This document shows, one piece after another, positions 49,545 through 58,252 of a stretch of 64,000 nt of DNA; the stretch's first letter is position 1, and every line of letters starts with the position of its first letter. The stretch is taken from assembly GCF_900116665.1 (NCBI RefSeq), contig NZ_FPBK01000014.1, positions 29,669-93,668 on the forward strand, read 5' to 3'. The DNA comes from Pustulibacterium marinum. GTDB taxonomy: Bacteria > Bacteroidota > Bacteroidia > Flavobacteriales > Flavobacteriaceae. Below the pieces are notes generated by a model. That model saw only the letters and a list, made by a program, of their open reading frames with translations, ran no database searches and was not told the origin of the DNA. A program made the translations under genes and the position numbers.

Positions 49545-49868
49545 ATGTTTAAAATTGTTTTTGATAAAGAAAAAGAGTGTTTTCACTTTTTATTGAATTC
49601 TAAAAATGGTGGTTCACTGCTATTAAAAAGTATTGCTTTTGATTCGAAGGCAGAAGCCGAAAAAGCTATTGATGATTGTAGACAGCAAGTGCTTTTAAAA
49701 TCGAACATTGAAAGAAAAACGCTAGGAAACGGAAAGTTTCATTTCATAATTAAAGACAACAAAAGAAAAATACTAGCCGATAGTCTTTTTTACAGTTCGG
49801 AAGCTGGAATGCAAAACGGTATTGAAGCGATAAGGAAATATATTCCCATTGCCGGCATTGATGCATAG
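49545..49868 (+). CDS. DUF1508 (YegP-like) protein with two tandem repeats
   Basis: 107 residues built from two about 50-residue DUF1508 repeats: FHFLLNSKNGGSLLLKSIAF and FHFIIKDNKRKILADSLFYS, each followed by a helix with a conserved A/G-x-x-x-I pattern. The family is small, cytosolic and of unknown function. It ends at a strong terminator shared with the convergent threonine aldolase gene. Confidence 0.85.
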   Translation: MFKIVFDKEKECFHFLLNSKNGGSLLLKSIAFDSKAEAEKAIDDCRQQVLLKSNIERKTLGNGKFHFIIKDNKRKILADSLFYSSEAGMQNGIEAIRKYIPIAGIDA

Positions 49869-49896
49869 AAAAGCCTGAGCAGACACTCAGGCTTTT
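49868..49896 (+). terminator. Bidirectional intrinsic terminator
   Basis: Stem AAAAGCCTGAG/CTCAGGCTTTT with a six-base loop, beginning at the stop codon of the DUF1508 gene. Serves both that gene and the convergent threonine aldolase gene. Confidence 0.92.
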
Positions 49897-49921
49897 AACT
49901 ATATTTATCTAGTTCTGAAAA

Positions 49922-50959
49922 CTAAACCGATACCGAAATATCAAGATTCTTTACCGTTTCTAAGAAATACTGATGCATCTTAGCAGTATAATCTAAATGG
50001 GTAACAATACGCAATTTAGGTCCCATAGTACTAATGGAAATACCTTTTTCTTGTAATAGCTCAATATAATCTAAATGAGAAATCACTTGTTTATCTAATT
50101 CAAAAATCACAATGTTTGTCTCTACCGGAGTTACCGACTTTACATAAGGGAACGACTGCAACAAGGTTGAAATCTCTTGTGCTCTCTGGTGATCGTCTGC
50201 TAAACGCTCTATATGGTTGTCTAACGCATAAATTCCCGCTGCAGTTACATACCCAATCTGGCGCATAGCTCCACCCAATAATTTACGAACGCGGAAAGCT
50301 CTGTTGATAAACTCCTTGGTTCCCATTAAAACAGAACCTACCGGACAACCCAATCCTTTACTCAAACATACCGAAATACTATCGAATACTTCTCCGTATT
50401 GTTGAGGAGTTTCGTTCTTAGCCACCATAGCATTCCATAAACGAGCTCCGTCTAAGTGAAGTTTTAAGTTATGACGATCGCAAACTGCTTTAATCTTTAA
50501 GATCTCTTCAAAATCATAGCAAGTTCCGCCCCCTTTGTTCGAAGTATTTTCTAAAGATACCAATGAAGTATACGGACTGTGAAATGAATTAGGATCGTTA
50601 ATCACCTCCTCTACTTGTTCAGCAGAGATAACACCGCGGTTTCCATCCACCATACGACACGATACACCGCTGTTAAAACTTACTCCACCGCTTTCGTAAT
50701 GAAAGATATGTCCGTCTTTATCACAGATCAACTGATCGCCCGGATTGGTATGTAGTTTAATAGCTGTTTGGTTGGCCATGGTTCCACTAGGAAAAAACAT
50801 AGCAGCTTCCATCCCAAACATATCGGCTATTTTCTCTTCTAGCGCAATGGTTGTTGGGTCTTCTCTATACATATCATCGCCTACCTCTGCCTTCATCATC
50901 GCATCGAACATACCAGAAGTTGGTTTGGTGACAGTATCGCTAATTAAGTTAATTTTCAT
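49922..50959 (-). CDS. ltaE: Low-specificity L-threonine aldolase
   Basis: PLP enzyme cleaving L-threonine or L-allo-threonine to glycine and acetaldehyde, 345 residues, cytosolic. Fold type I markers: SDTVTKPTSGMFDAM at the N-terminus, His87 for PLP stacking in HIFHYESGG, LHLDGARLWNA (Asp170, Arg173), and Schiff-base Lys201 in CLSKGLGCPVGS. A TAnnTTTG-like box on the minus strand at 50989-50996 is a possible promoter. Confidence 0.92.
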   Translation of the reverse strand: MKINLISDTVTKPTSGMFDAMMKAEVGDDMYREDPTTIALEEKIADMFGMEAAMFFPSGTMANQTAIKLHTNPGDQLICDKDGHIFHYESGGVSFNSGVSCRMVDGNRGVISAEQVEEVINDPNSFHSPYTSLVSLENTSNKGGGTCYDFEEILKIKAVCDRHNLKLHLDGARLWNAMVAKNETPQQYGEVFDSISVCLSKGLGCPVGSVLMGTKEFINRAFRVRKLLGGAMRQIGYVTAAGIYALDNHIERLADDHQRAQEISTLLQSFPYVKSVTPVETNIVIFELDKQVISHLDYIELLQEKGISISTMGPKLRIVTHLDYTAKMHQYFLETVKNLDISVSV

Positions 50960-51174
50960 GTGTTGTGTTGGATTGAAAAATTAAGCGGCAAATTTAAAAA
51001 ACATTCAAATGCTAAAAAATGTTTCTAAAACTATTTACATTCGCTCTATAAATCAAACACTTACATAACAATAATAGCATATTCAAACAGATATTTATAC
51101 ACTCTCCTCATAAAAAGTTATAATTGTAACAATACTATCAAAAGTCCTAGCTACAAAAACCACAATTTTTGCAT

Positions 51175-51182
51175 TACCTTTG
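51175..51182 (+). promoter_or_regulatory. Candidate -7 box of prfB
   Basis: TACCTTTG matches TAnnTTTG, 20 bp before the prfB ATG, implying a leader of about 14 nt. I see no good -33 element. Confidence 0.4.
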
Positions 51183-51202
51183 GCTAAATTAAATACAAAT
51201 TT

Positions 51203-52304
51203 ATGGTCACAACTGAACAAGTGAAAGACTTAGTGGAGCGCCTTGGTGCGTTAAGGAGGTATCTTTGACATTGATGCCAAACTAATCGAAATTCAGAACG
51301 AAGAAGAAAAGACATTTGCACCCGATTTTTGGGACAAACCCAAAGAAGCCGAAGCGATTATGAAAGTGCTTCGCGGTAAAAAGAAATGGGTAGAAGACTA
51401 TGAAAAAGCCAAAACCATGATTGGCGAGCTCGAAGTTTTCTATGAATTTTATAAAGAAGGGGAAGCCGATGCCGAAGATGTGGAAACTCAATACCAGCAA
51501 ACTGTAACACATATTGAAGATATTGAGTTCCGTAACATGCTTTCAGAAGAAGGTGACGAAATGAGTGCCGTGTTACAAATTACAGCAGGTGCCGGCGGTA
51601 CCGAAAGTTGTGATTGGTCATCCATGTTAATGCGTATGTATTTAATGTGGTGCGAAAAAAACGGATTTAAAGTTAAAGAGCTGAACCATCAAGAAGGTGA
51701 TGTAGCCGGAATTAAAACCGTAACCTTGGAAATTGAAGGTGATTTTGCCTTTGGATATTTAAAAGGAGAAAACGGTGTTCACCGTTTGGTGCGTATTTCG
51801 CCTTTTGACAGTAACGGAAAACGCCATACATCGTTCTCTTCGGTGTACGTATATCCGTTGGTAGATGATACCATTGAAATTGATATCAATCCAGCAGATA
51901 TTGAAATTACCACGGCACGTTCTAGCGGTGCGGGAGGACAAAATGTAAATAAGGTAGAAACTAAAGTACAGTTGGTGCACAAACCAACAGGTATTCAGAT
52001 TTCATGTTCCGAAACACGTTCTCAGCACGATAACCGTGACAGAGCTATGCAAATGCTACGTTCGCAGTTGTACGAGATCGAATTGAAAAAACGTATGGAA
52101 GCCCGTGCAGATATTGAAGCCGGGAAAATGAAAATTGAATGGGGATCGCAAATTCGTAACTATGTAATGCATCCTTACAAATTGGTAAAAGATGTACGAA
52201 CCAGCATAGAGTCTACCGATGTAGACGGCGTTATGAACGGAAACATTGATGAATTTTTAAAAGGATTCTTGATGATGATGGGACAAAAAGAAGAAGACAA
52301 TTAA
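51203..52304 (+). CDS. prfB: Peptide chain release factor 2, with programmed +1 frameshift
   Basis: Release factor reading UGA and UAA. Translation starts at ATG 51203, reaches an in-frame TGA at codon 22 (51266-51268), and continues after a +1 shift as Asp at 51267, for 366 residues in total. SPF tripeptide at residues 199-201 (stop recognition) and GGQ at 244-246 (peptidyl-tRNA hydrolysis; [11 protein letters not shown]) are both present, at the positions expected relative to E. coli. The first 21 codons would be missed by an annotation that starts at an internal Met. Followed 6 bp later by the arsC-like gene. Confidence 0.97.
51254..51269 (+). promoter_or_regulatory. RF2 autoregulatory +1 frameshift site
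   Basis: AGGAGG-TAT-CTT-TGA-C: an internal Shine-Dalgarno-like AGGAGG three bases before the CTT slip codon and the TGA stop followed by C, the same arrangement as in E. coli (AGGGGG-TAT-CTT-TGA-C). Low RF2 favours the shift, so RF2 controls its own level. Shows that ribosomes here still use the anti-SD in this context. Confidence 0.96.
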
Positions 52305-52310
52305 TAGCCT

Positions 52311-52652
52311 ATGATAACCATATATCACAACCCACGCTGTGGAAAATCTAGAGAAGGATTACAACTTGTAGAGGCTTCGGGACAAGATTTTGAAATTGTA
52401 AAATATCTGAACGATGTTCCTACAGAAAATGAATTGAAAGGTATTCTGAAAAAGCTAGGAATGCAGCCAATGGAGTTGATCAGAACCAAAGAAGCCATTT
52501 GGAAAGAGAACTTTAAAGGCAAAGAATTTACTGATGATGAATTGGTAACCATTATGGTTGAAAATCCAAAGTTAATTGAACGACCTATCGTCATTAATGG
52601 CAATAAAGCTGTTGTGGGCCGTCCACCGGAAAACATAAAAGATATTTTATAA
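52311..52652 (+). CDS. ArsC-family arsenate reductase-like protein
   Basis: 113 residues of the glutaredoxin-linked ArsC/Spx family. Active Cys10 in YHNPRCGKSREGL; the Arg triad positions appear as RTKEAIWKEN and IERPIVINGNKAVVGRP. In Bacteroidetes such genes often lack ars neighbours and may have a general thiol role. Directly after prfB and ending at a terminator. Confidence 0.88.
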   Translation: MITIYHNPRCGKSREGLQLVEASGQDFEIVKYLNDVPTENELKGILKKLGMQPMELIRTKEAIWKENFKGKEFTDDELVTIMVENPKLIERPIVINGNKAVVGRPPENIKDIL

Positions 52653-52656
52653 TATG

Positions 52657-52684
52657 AAAAGCGCTCCCATTGAGGAGCGCTTTT
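52657..52684 (+). terminator. Bidirectional terminator between arsC-like gene and acs
   Basis: Stem AAAAGCGCTCC/GGAGCGCTTTT with a short loop, flanked by A and T tracts. Ends both the prfB-arsC unit and the convergent acs gene. Confidence 0.92.
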
Positions 52685-52712
52685 ACTAACTAACTAAAAA
52701 CCTAACATCACA

Positions 52713-54620
52713 TTATAGAGCATTATCCATAATTTCTTGCACAACCTCAGGATTCAACAACGTACTTGTATCACCTAAGTTGCTTGTATCTTTACTTGCT
52801 ATTTTTCTTAAAATTCTACGCATAATTTTTCCAGATCTGGTTTTCGGCAAACCATTCACAAACTGAATTTTATCTAATTTGGCTATTGGTCCAACCTTAT
52901 CAGTAATCTGCTGATTGATCTCTTTGCGTAAGTTATCTTGATTACGCGTTTCACCAAATTCTTTCAACATTACATAACCGTACAACGCATTTCCTTTTAC
53001 ATCATGTGGGAAACCTACAATGGCAGATTCTGCTACTGCTGGATGTTCGTTGATAGCATCTTCTATAGGTGCAGTTCCTAAATTATGTCCGGAAACAATA
53101 ATTACATCATCCACTCTACCAGTGATTCGGTAATAACCAACTTCATCTCGCATAGCGCCATCACCTGTAAAATACTTGTTTTCATAGGCTGAAAAATAGG
53201 TATCGCGATACCTGTCATGATCGCCCCAAATGGTTCTTGCCATAGAAGGCCAAGGGAATTTGATACACAAACGACCATCTACCTGATTTCCTTTGATCTC
53301 TTTTCCTTCTTCATCCATCAAAGCAGGCTGAATTCCTATAAATGGAAGCGTTGCATACGTTGGTTTTGTAGGGGTTACAAACGGAATAGGTGAAATCATA
53401 ATTCCACCGGTTTCTGTTTGCCACCAAGTATCTACAATTGGACTCTGTTTTTTACCAATATTATCGTTGTACCAGTGCCAAGCTTCCTCATTAATTGGCT
53501 CTCCTACAGAACCTAACACTTTCAAAGAAGACAAATCATGACGTTCTACATATTCGATATTCTCCTTAGCCAATGCACGAATGGCCGTTGGCGCCGTATA
53601 TAAATGGGTAATTTGATGTTTTTCTACAATTTCCCAGAATCTACTAAAATCAGGATAACTTGGTACACCTTCAAACATTACGGTAGTAGCTCCGTTTGCT
53701 AACGGACCGTAGACAATGTAGCTGTGTCCTGTAATCCAACCAATATCTGCTGTACACCAATACACATCTGTTTCACGGTATTGAAAAATATTTTTGAAGG
53801 TATATGCTGTGTACACCATATAACCTGCTGTGGTGTGCACCATTCCTTTTGGTCTTCCCGTAGATCCGGAAGTATATAAAATGAAGAGTGGATCTTCTGC
53901 TTTCATAGGTTCAGCAGAACATTTTACTTCAGCATCGTCTAACAAAGGCTGTAACCAAAGATCTCTTCCTTCTTTCATATGGATCTTGTTCTTTGTTCTT
54001 TCAGCCACCAATACTGTTTCTATAGATTCACAAGATTCTAAAGCTCCGTCTACAATGGCTTTTAGGTCTAAAGTTTTAGAACCTCTATAGGAACCATCGG
54101 AAGTAATCAGCATTTTACAAGAAGCATCGTTAATTCTGGTGGCTAAAGCTTTACTTGAAAAACCTGCAAAAACTACAGAATGTATAGCACCAATACGTGC
54201 ACAGGCTAATAATGCAATGGCAAGCTCAGGAATCATAGGCAGGTAAATACATACACGATCTCCTTTTTCTATTCCTTGTGACTTGAGCACATTTGCCATT
54301 TGATTGACACGCTCATACAACTGCTGATACGAAATATGTTGAGCAGGTTCATCGGGATTGTTGGGCTCAAACAAAATAGCTGTTTTATCTCCGCGAGTTC
54401 TTAAATGGCGATCTATACAATTTTCAGTAATATTTAGTTCGGCGCCTTCAAACCATTTAACTTCAGGTTTTTTAAAATCCCAACTTAAAACGTTATCCCA
54501 ACGTTTGCGCCAAAGAAAATGCTCTTCAGCCACTTCCTCCCAAAAATTTTCAGGATTACGTACTGATTTTCTATAGACTTGAAAATATTCTTCTAAATGC
54601 TTAATGTGATAATTACTCAT
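52713..54620 (-). CDS. acs: Acetyl-CoA synthetase (AMP-forming)
   Basis: Activates acetate to acetyl-CoA in two steps via acetyl-AMP; 635 residues, as usual. Motifs: KGDRVCIYLPMIPELAIALL, A3 YTSGSTGRPKGMVH, A5 WWQTETGG, YFTGDGAMRDE hinge, and acetylatable Lys598 in PKTRSGKIMRRILRK. Sits at the promoter-distal end of the cluster whose transporters and sensor are further right, so the substrate of the whole cluster is probably acetate or a similar short acid. Confidence 0.97.
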   Translation of the reverse strand: MSNYHIKHLEEYFQVYRKSVRNPENFWEEVAEEHFLWRKRWDNVLSWDFKKPEVKWFEGAELNITENCIDRHLRTRGDKTAILFEPNNPDEPAQHISYQQLYERVNQMANVLKSQGIEKGDRVCIYLPMIPELAIALLACARIGAIHSVVFAGFSSKALATRINDASCKMLITSDGSYRGSKTLDLKAIVDGALESCESIETVLVAERTKNKIHMKEGRDLWLQPLLDDAEVKCSAEPMKAEDPLFILYTSGSTGRPKGMVHTTAGYMVYTAYTFKNIFQYRETDVYWCTADIGWITGHSYIVYGPLANGATTVMFEGVPSYPDFSRFWEIVEKHQITHLYTAPTAIRALAKENIEYVERHDLSSLKVLGSVGEPINEEAWHWYNDNIGKKQSPIVDTWWQTETGGIMISPIPFVTPTKPTYATLPFIGIQPALMDEEGKEIKGNQVDGRLCIKFPWPSMARTIWGDHDRYRDTYFSAYENKYFTGDGAMRDEVGYYRITGRVDDVIIVSGHNLGTAPIEDAINEHPAVAESAIVGFPHDVKGNALYGYVMLKEFGETRNQDNLRKEINQQITDKVGPIAKLDKIQFVNGLPKTRSGKIMRRILRKIASKDTSNLGDTSTLLNPEVVQEIMDNAL

Positions 54621-54684
54621 ACGTTTTCGTTTTTTAATGTTTTTAAGAGCTTGCTTACAGATTCATTAATTCAACCTTAAATAT

Positions 54685-54909
54685 TTAAGATGAAGATTGT
54701 TTATATTTAAATAAACCAAACCAATTAGGGTTTAATACTTTCAGTTTAATAAAAACCCAAAGTATTATCATAAACGACAAACCTATAAGAATAGAAGTTA
54801 AAGGATCTACTGTAATTTGTGTTTCGTAGTTAACACGTAACAAAAGCGTAACAGCTACATAGACACTAATAATAATGTCTGAAGCTAATGCATTAAGTCT
54901 GATTTTCAT
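54685..54909 (-). CDS. Small two-span membrane protein, 74 aa
   Basis: Hydrophobic segments at about 10-27 and 38-57 with a polar loop between them; C-terminus KLKVLNPNWFGLFKYKQSSS. No family recognised. It lies between acs and the receiver gene on the same strand (gaps of 64 and 51 bp), so probably part of the unit. Confidence 0.6.
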   Translation of the reverse strand: MKIRLNALASDIIISVYVAVTLLLRVNYETQITVDPLTSILIGLSFMIILWVFIKLKVLNPNWFGLFKYKQSSS

Positions 54910-54960
54910 TATAAAACTAACTTAAATTAAACAATGGTTTAGTTTGCACACAAAACCAAT

Positions 54961-55323
54961 TTAATCGAGCAGTTCGTTAATATCAGAAACTATTTTCTTT
55001 ATTGAAAAAGGCTTTGTTATATACTTGGCTGCACCTAATGCCAAACCTTTTTCTATGTCTGATGCTTTATTTTTTGCTGAAAGAAAAACAACTTTTGTAT
55101 TATTCAATTTTTCTTCCAAACGTATTCGCTTTAAAGTTTCATAACCGTCAACCTGTGGCATCATTATATCTAACAACACAAGATCGGGAGTTTTGGTTTT
55201 TAATAGCTCCAAAGCTTCACCACCATCTCTAGCAATGTACACCTCAAATTTATTCTTTTTTAGTGTATATTCCAAAGACATTACAATATTTGGCTCGTCG
55301 TCTACTATTAAAATCTTTTTCAT
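54961..55323 (-). CDS. Single-domain response regulator of the acetate-type cluster
   Basis: 120-residue receiver with acidic pocket (VDDEPN), phospho-acceptor Asp52 in LLDIMMPQVDGYE, Ser/Thr in LSAKN and Lys in ITKPFS. No DNA-binding domain. It overlaps the end of the kinase gene by 4 bp, so translational coupling is expected. It must act by protein contact or pass phosphate on. Confidence 0.92.
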   Translation of the reverse strand: MKKILIVDDEPNIVMSLEYTLKKNKFEVYIARDGGEALELLKTKTPDLVLLDIMMPQVDGYETLKRIRLEEKLNNTKVVFLSAKNKASDIEKGLALGAAKYITKPFSIKKIVSDINELLD

Positions 55324-57998
55324 TTTGGTAGTTTAACTACAAATTTAGCACCTTTTTCTATAGGTTTAATAGCTTTTATAGTTCCGCCGTGGCTTTCCAC
55401 AATGTGCTTACAAATAGCTAATCCAAAACCACTCCCCTGTGGTTTCTTAGTATTTTGATGCTTTGATTGATAAAACTTATCAAATATATAATTAAAATCT
55501 TCGTCAGGAATACCTTTTCCATTATCTATAACGCAAATGATCAAATGTTCTGATGTATGCTCTGAAAAGATATCGATTTTTCCCGTTGATTCTTCTACAA
55601 ATTTAATAGCATTTGACAATAAATTGGTAAAAACTTGTACAATTCTGTCTTCATCTACACTAATAACCTGAGAATCAACTCTATTATTAATAGTAATTTT
55701 CTTTAGTAAAACCTCTCCCATTACTAAATGGACTGCTTCATCAATAACGTGTGCTATATCTGTATCTGCTTTTTCTACTTTTTCTCTTCCAGATGCTAGT
55801 TTTTCTATATCCAGAATATTATGAATTAATCTTGATAAGCGTTCAGAATCTTCAACGATATTATTTAAAAATTGGGCTCTTATAGCATCTGGCATTTCCT
55901 CATCGTCCAGCACTATTTCTGCCGAAGCTTTTATAGCTGTGATAGGAGTTTTGAGTTCGTGTGCCACGGTATCTAAAAATTCATCTTTTTGTTTATCCTG
56001 AAATATCAATTCTTCATTGGCAGATTTCAATTCTGCTGTAAGTTTTGTTAATTGATCTGATTTTTCCCGAAGAAATTTATTTCTAGAAATAGTTTCTTTA
56101 CTTTCTTCCAGAATTTGAAGTACTTCCGGAAGACTCACTGGTTCTTCCTTTACTACACTACTAATCAAAATTTTAGCAGAAGCACTCCCCAAACTACCGG
56201 TAAGCAATCTTTCAGAAAAATTAATCAGTTTGGCATCGGCCATTACCGCGTCTTTTGGTATGTTGTACTTCACAAAGAAACTATCTAAAACTTCTTCTGT
56301 TTTTCTGTTTCCTAAAAATCTTTCTAGAATTTTCTTAATATCCGAAATATAAGCTACACCACGCCAAACGTAAGCGCCTTCTTGCAAATGACCATAATTT
56401 TGGCTTCGTACAAACATTTCAGCATAATTTCGCTCCCTGTAATTTCCTTTCCCTATTAAAGACATGGACAAATAGGTGATCAAATTGAAAAACATACTCC
56501 AAAAGAATGCATGAGAAATAGGGTTTAGAAAATCGAGACCAAAAAGCTCATGAGGTTTTAATAATTTTATTCCGAATGGACCAAAATCTGTAAAATTACT
56601 ATTGTGCAAAATGGCTTCTAATGTAAACGGAAGTACCAAAGAGTAACATGTAATAAAAACTCCTACAATAATTCCTGCTATAGCTCCTCTTGCCGCTCCA
56701 CGATTCCAATACAACCCTATAAAAAATGATGGAGCAAGTTGTGCAATCAGTACAAAAGAAATATACCCTATTGAGAATAATGAAAGTTCCCTCGAGAAAT
56801 TGATATAGAAAACGTAGGCTCCCATAATCAACATGAAAATAGAAAACCTACGAATGTTTTTAATGAGTTTGTTATTTTTTTCGGTTCCTCTTTCTCTGAA
56901 ATAATCTAAATATCCGTAAGGTATAATGATATTATTACTCAACATAGTTGCCAACGCTAAAGTAGCCACAACTACCATAGAAATAACTGCTGAGAATCCG
57001 CCCAAAAAAACTAACAAAGAAAGCACTTTATTGCCATTCTTAATAGGAAGAAGTAATGTGTAATATTCAGGATTCACAAAATCTTCAAAAGACAAATTGC
57101 CACCCCAGGCAATGAAAATCACAAAAATATTGAACAATAATAAATATAATGGAAACATCCATATAGCATATTTCAAATAGCGTTCTCTATCATTTTCAAC
57201 AACCATCATTTGAAACTGTCTTGGTAATAAAAACACCGCTACAAACGAAATAACAATCATATAAAACCAATTGAAACCTCCATAAATATCTGGAAAAGTT
57301 GAGAGTTTCTCTATGTTGCCTACTTTAGAAAATTGATTGTAAATATCGGAAGTTCCATCAAACAGAAAATAAGTAACATACACACCAACTACTAAGAAAA
57401 AAACTAGTTTTAGAATAGATTCAAAAGCTACCGTTGCAACAATACCAATGTGTTTATCTGTAGTATCTGTAGTTTGTGTTCCAAAAAAAGCAGCAAAAAT
57501 TGCAAGTAAAACAGCCACGTAAAACGTTATCCATTGAAAACTAGTTTTCTGCGGAACGGCGCCCAATGACAAAATCTCGAATGTTTCTGAAACCGCCTTC
57601 AACTGAAGTGAAATATAAGGTACGATTGCGATAAGGCATGTAATGGTTACCAAGGCTCCTATGAAACGATTGTTCCCGTACCTCAGTGCCATAAAATCTG
57701 CAATAGAAGATATTTTTTGGTGTTTTGAAATACGCATAATCTTCCGAAGAACCACAATCCATAGCGGAGCTGCAATTACAGGTCCTAAATAAGTTGATAA
57801 GAAAGATGCACCTTCATCTGCGGCAACTCCAATACTTCCATAATACGTCCATGCTGAACAAAACACACCAAGTGACAACGTGTACACAACAGGATTGTTT
57901 ACCCATTTGCTAGTTGCATTTTTTTCGGCCCAAAACGCTATTAAAAAGAGCATTACCAAATAGCAAATGATAATACATATTAAAATATAATTACTCAT
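55320..57998 (-). CDS. Sodium/solute symporter fused to a histidine kinase (CbrA-like)
   Basis: 892 residues. N-terminal SSS (PutP-type) transporter with about 13 spans (1-510), a short linker (STAC-like, about 540-620), a coiled coil (630-665), then HisKA with His680 in LDTVAHELKTPITA and HATPase_c with NLLSNAIKF, DNGKGIPDED and GSGFGLAICKH. Fusions of this type (CbrA in pseudomonads, CrbS in Vibrio) control carbon use, including acetate. The adjacent receiver and acs support that role here. Confidence 0.92.
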   Translation of the reverse strand: MSNYILICIIICYLVMLFLIAFWAEKNATSKWVNNPVVYTLSLGVFCSAWTYYGSIGVAADEGASFLSTYLGPVIAAPLWIVVLRKIMRISKHQKISSIADFMALRYGNNRFIGALVTITCLIAIVPYISLQLKAVSETFEILSLGAVPQKTSFQWITFYVAVLLAIFAAFFGTQTTDTTDKHIGIVATVAFESILKLVFFLVVGVYVTYFLFDGTSDIYNQFSKVGNIEKLSTFPDIYGGFNWFYMIVISFVAVFLLPRQFQMMVVENDRERYLKYAIWMFPLYLLLFNIFVIFIAWGGNLSFEDFVNPEYYTLLLPIKNGNKVLSLLVFLGGFSAVISMVVVATLALATMLSNNIIIPYGYLDYFRERGTEKNNKLIKNIRRFSIFMLIMGAYVFYINFSRELSLFSIGYISFVLIAQLAPSFFIGLYWNRGAARGAIAGIIVGVFITCYSLVLPFTLEAILHNSNFTDFGPFGIKLLKPHELFGLDFLNPISHAFFWSMFFNLITYLSMSLIGKGNYRERNYAEMFVRSQNYGHLQEGAYVWRGVAYISDIKKILERFLGNRKTEEVLDSFFVKYNIPKDAVMADAKLINFSERLLTGSLGSASAKILISSVVKEEPVSLPEVLQILEESKETISRNKFLREKSDQLTKLTAELKSANEELIFQDKQKDEFLDTVAHELKTPITAIKASAEIVLDDEEMPDAIRAQFLNNIVEDSERLSRLIHNILDIEKLASGREKVEKADTDIAHVIDEAVHLVMGEVLLKKITINNRVDSQVISVDEDRIVQVFTNLLSNAIKFVEESTGKIDIFSEHTSEHLIICVIDNGKGIPDEDFNYIFDKFYQSKHQNTKKPQGSGFGLAICKHIVESHGGTIKAIKPIEKGAKFVVKLPK

Positions 57999-58185
57999 AA
58001 TGCCTTTTAATAATGATGAAAGAAATGATTATGGAAAATAACCAAACAGAAAAAATGATAAAATAAAGCGTAGGAAAACCGAAAATTACTCCGTCTTCAT
58101 TAAAAATTAAAATCAATGGCATATTTAGCAATAATGCTAGTGCCAAAGATAGTACCACCAATTTCTGTTCGTGTCTTTTTTTCAT
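57991..58185 (-). CDS. Small two-span membrane protein preceding the SSS-kinase
   Basis: 64 residues with spans at about 9-26 and 37-58, a charged start (MKKRHEQK) and end (KRHYE). It overlaps the kinase gene by 8 bp, so translation is coupled. I do not recognise a family; an accessory subunit of the transporter-kinase is possible but not shown. Confidence 0.65.
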   Translation of the reverse strand: MKKRHEQKLVVLSLALALLLNMPLILIFNEDGVIFGFPTLYFIIFSVWLFSIIISFIIIKRHYE

Positions 58186-58196
58186 GAGCTAAATAT

Positions 58197-58230
58197 AAAA
58201 AAAACAGTGTTAGAAGACTAACACTGTTTT
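58197..58230 (-). terminator. Intrinsic terminator of the porin-DUF4212-symporter operon
   Basis: Perfect 13-bp stem (58201-58213 with 58218-58230) around a 4-nt loop, followed on the minus strand by a T-rich run. It lies 23 bp after the symporter stop and separates that operon from the kinase operon. Confidence 0.9.
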
Positions 58231-58252
58231 AACCCAACATATATAAAACCAA

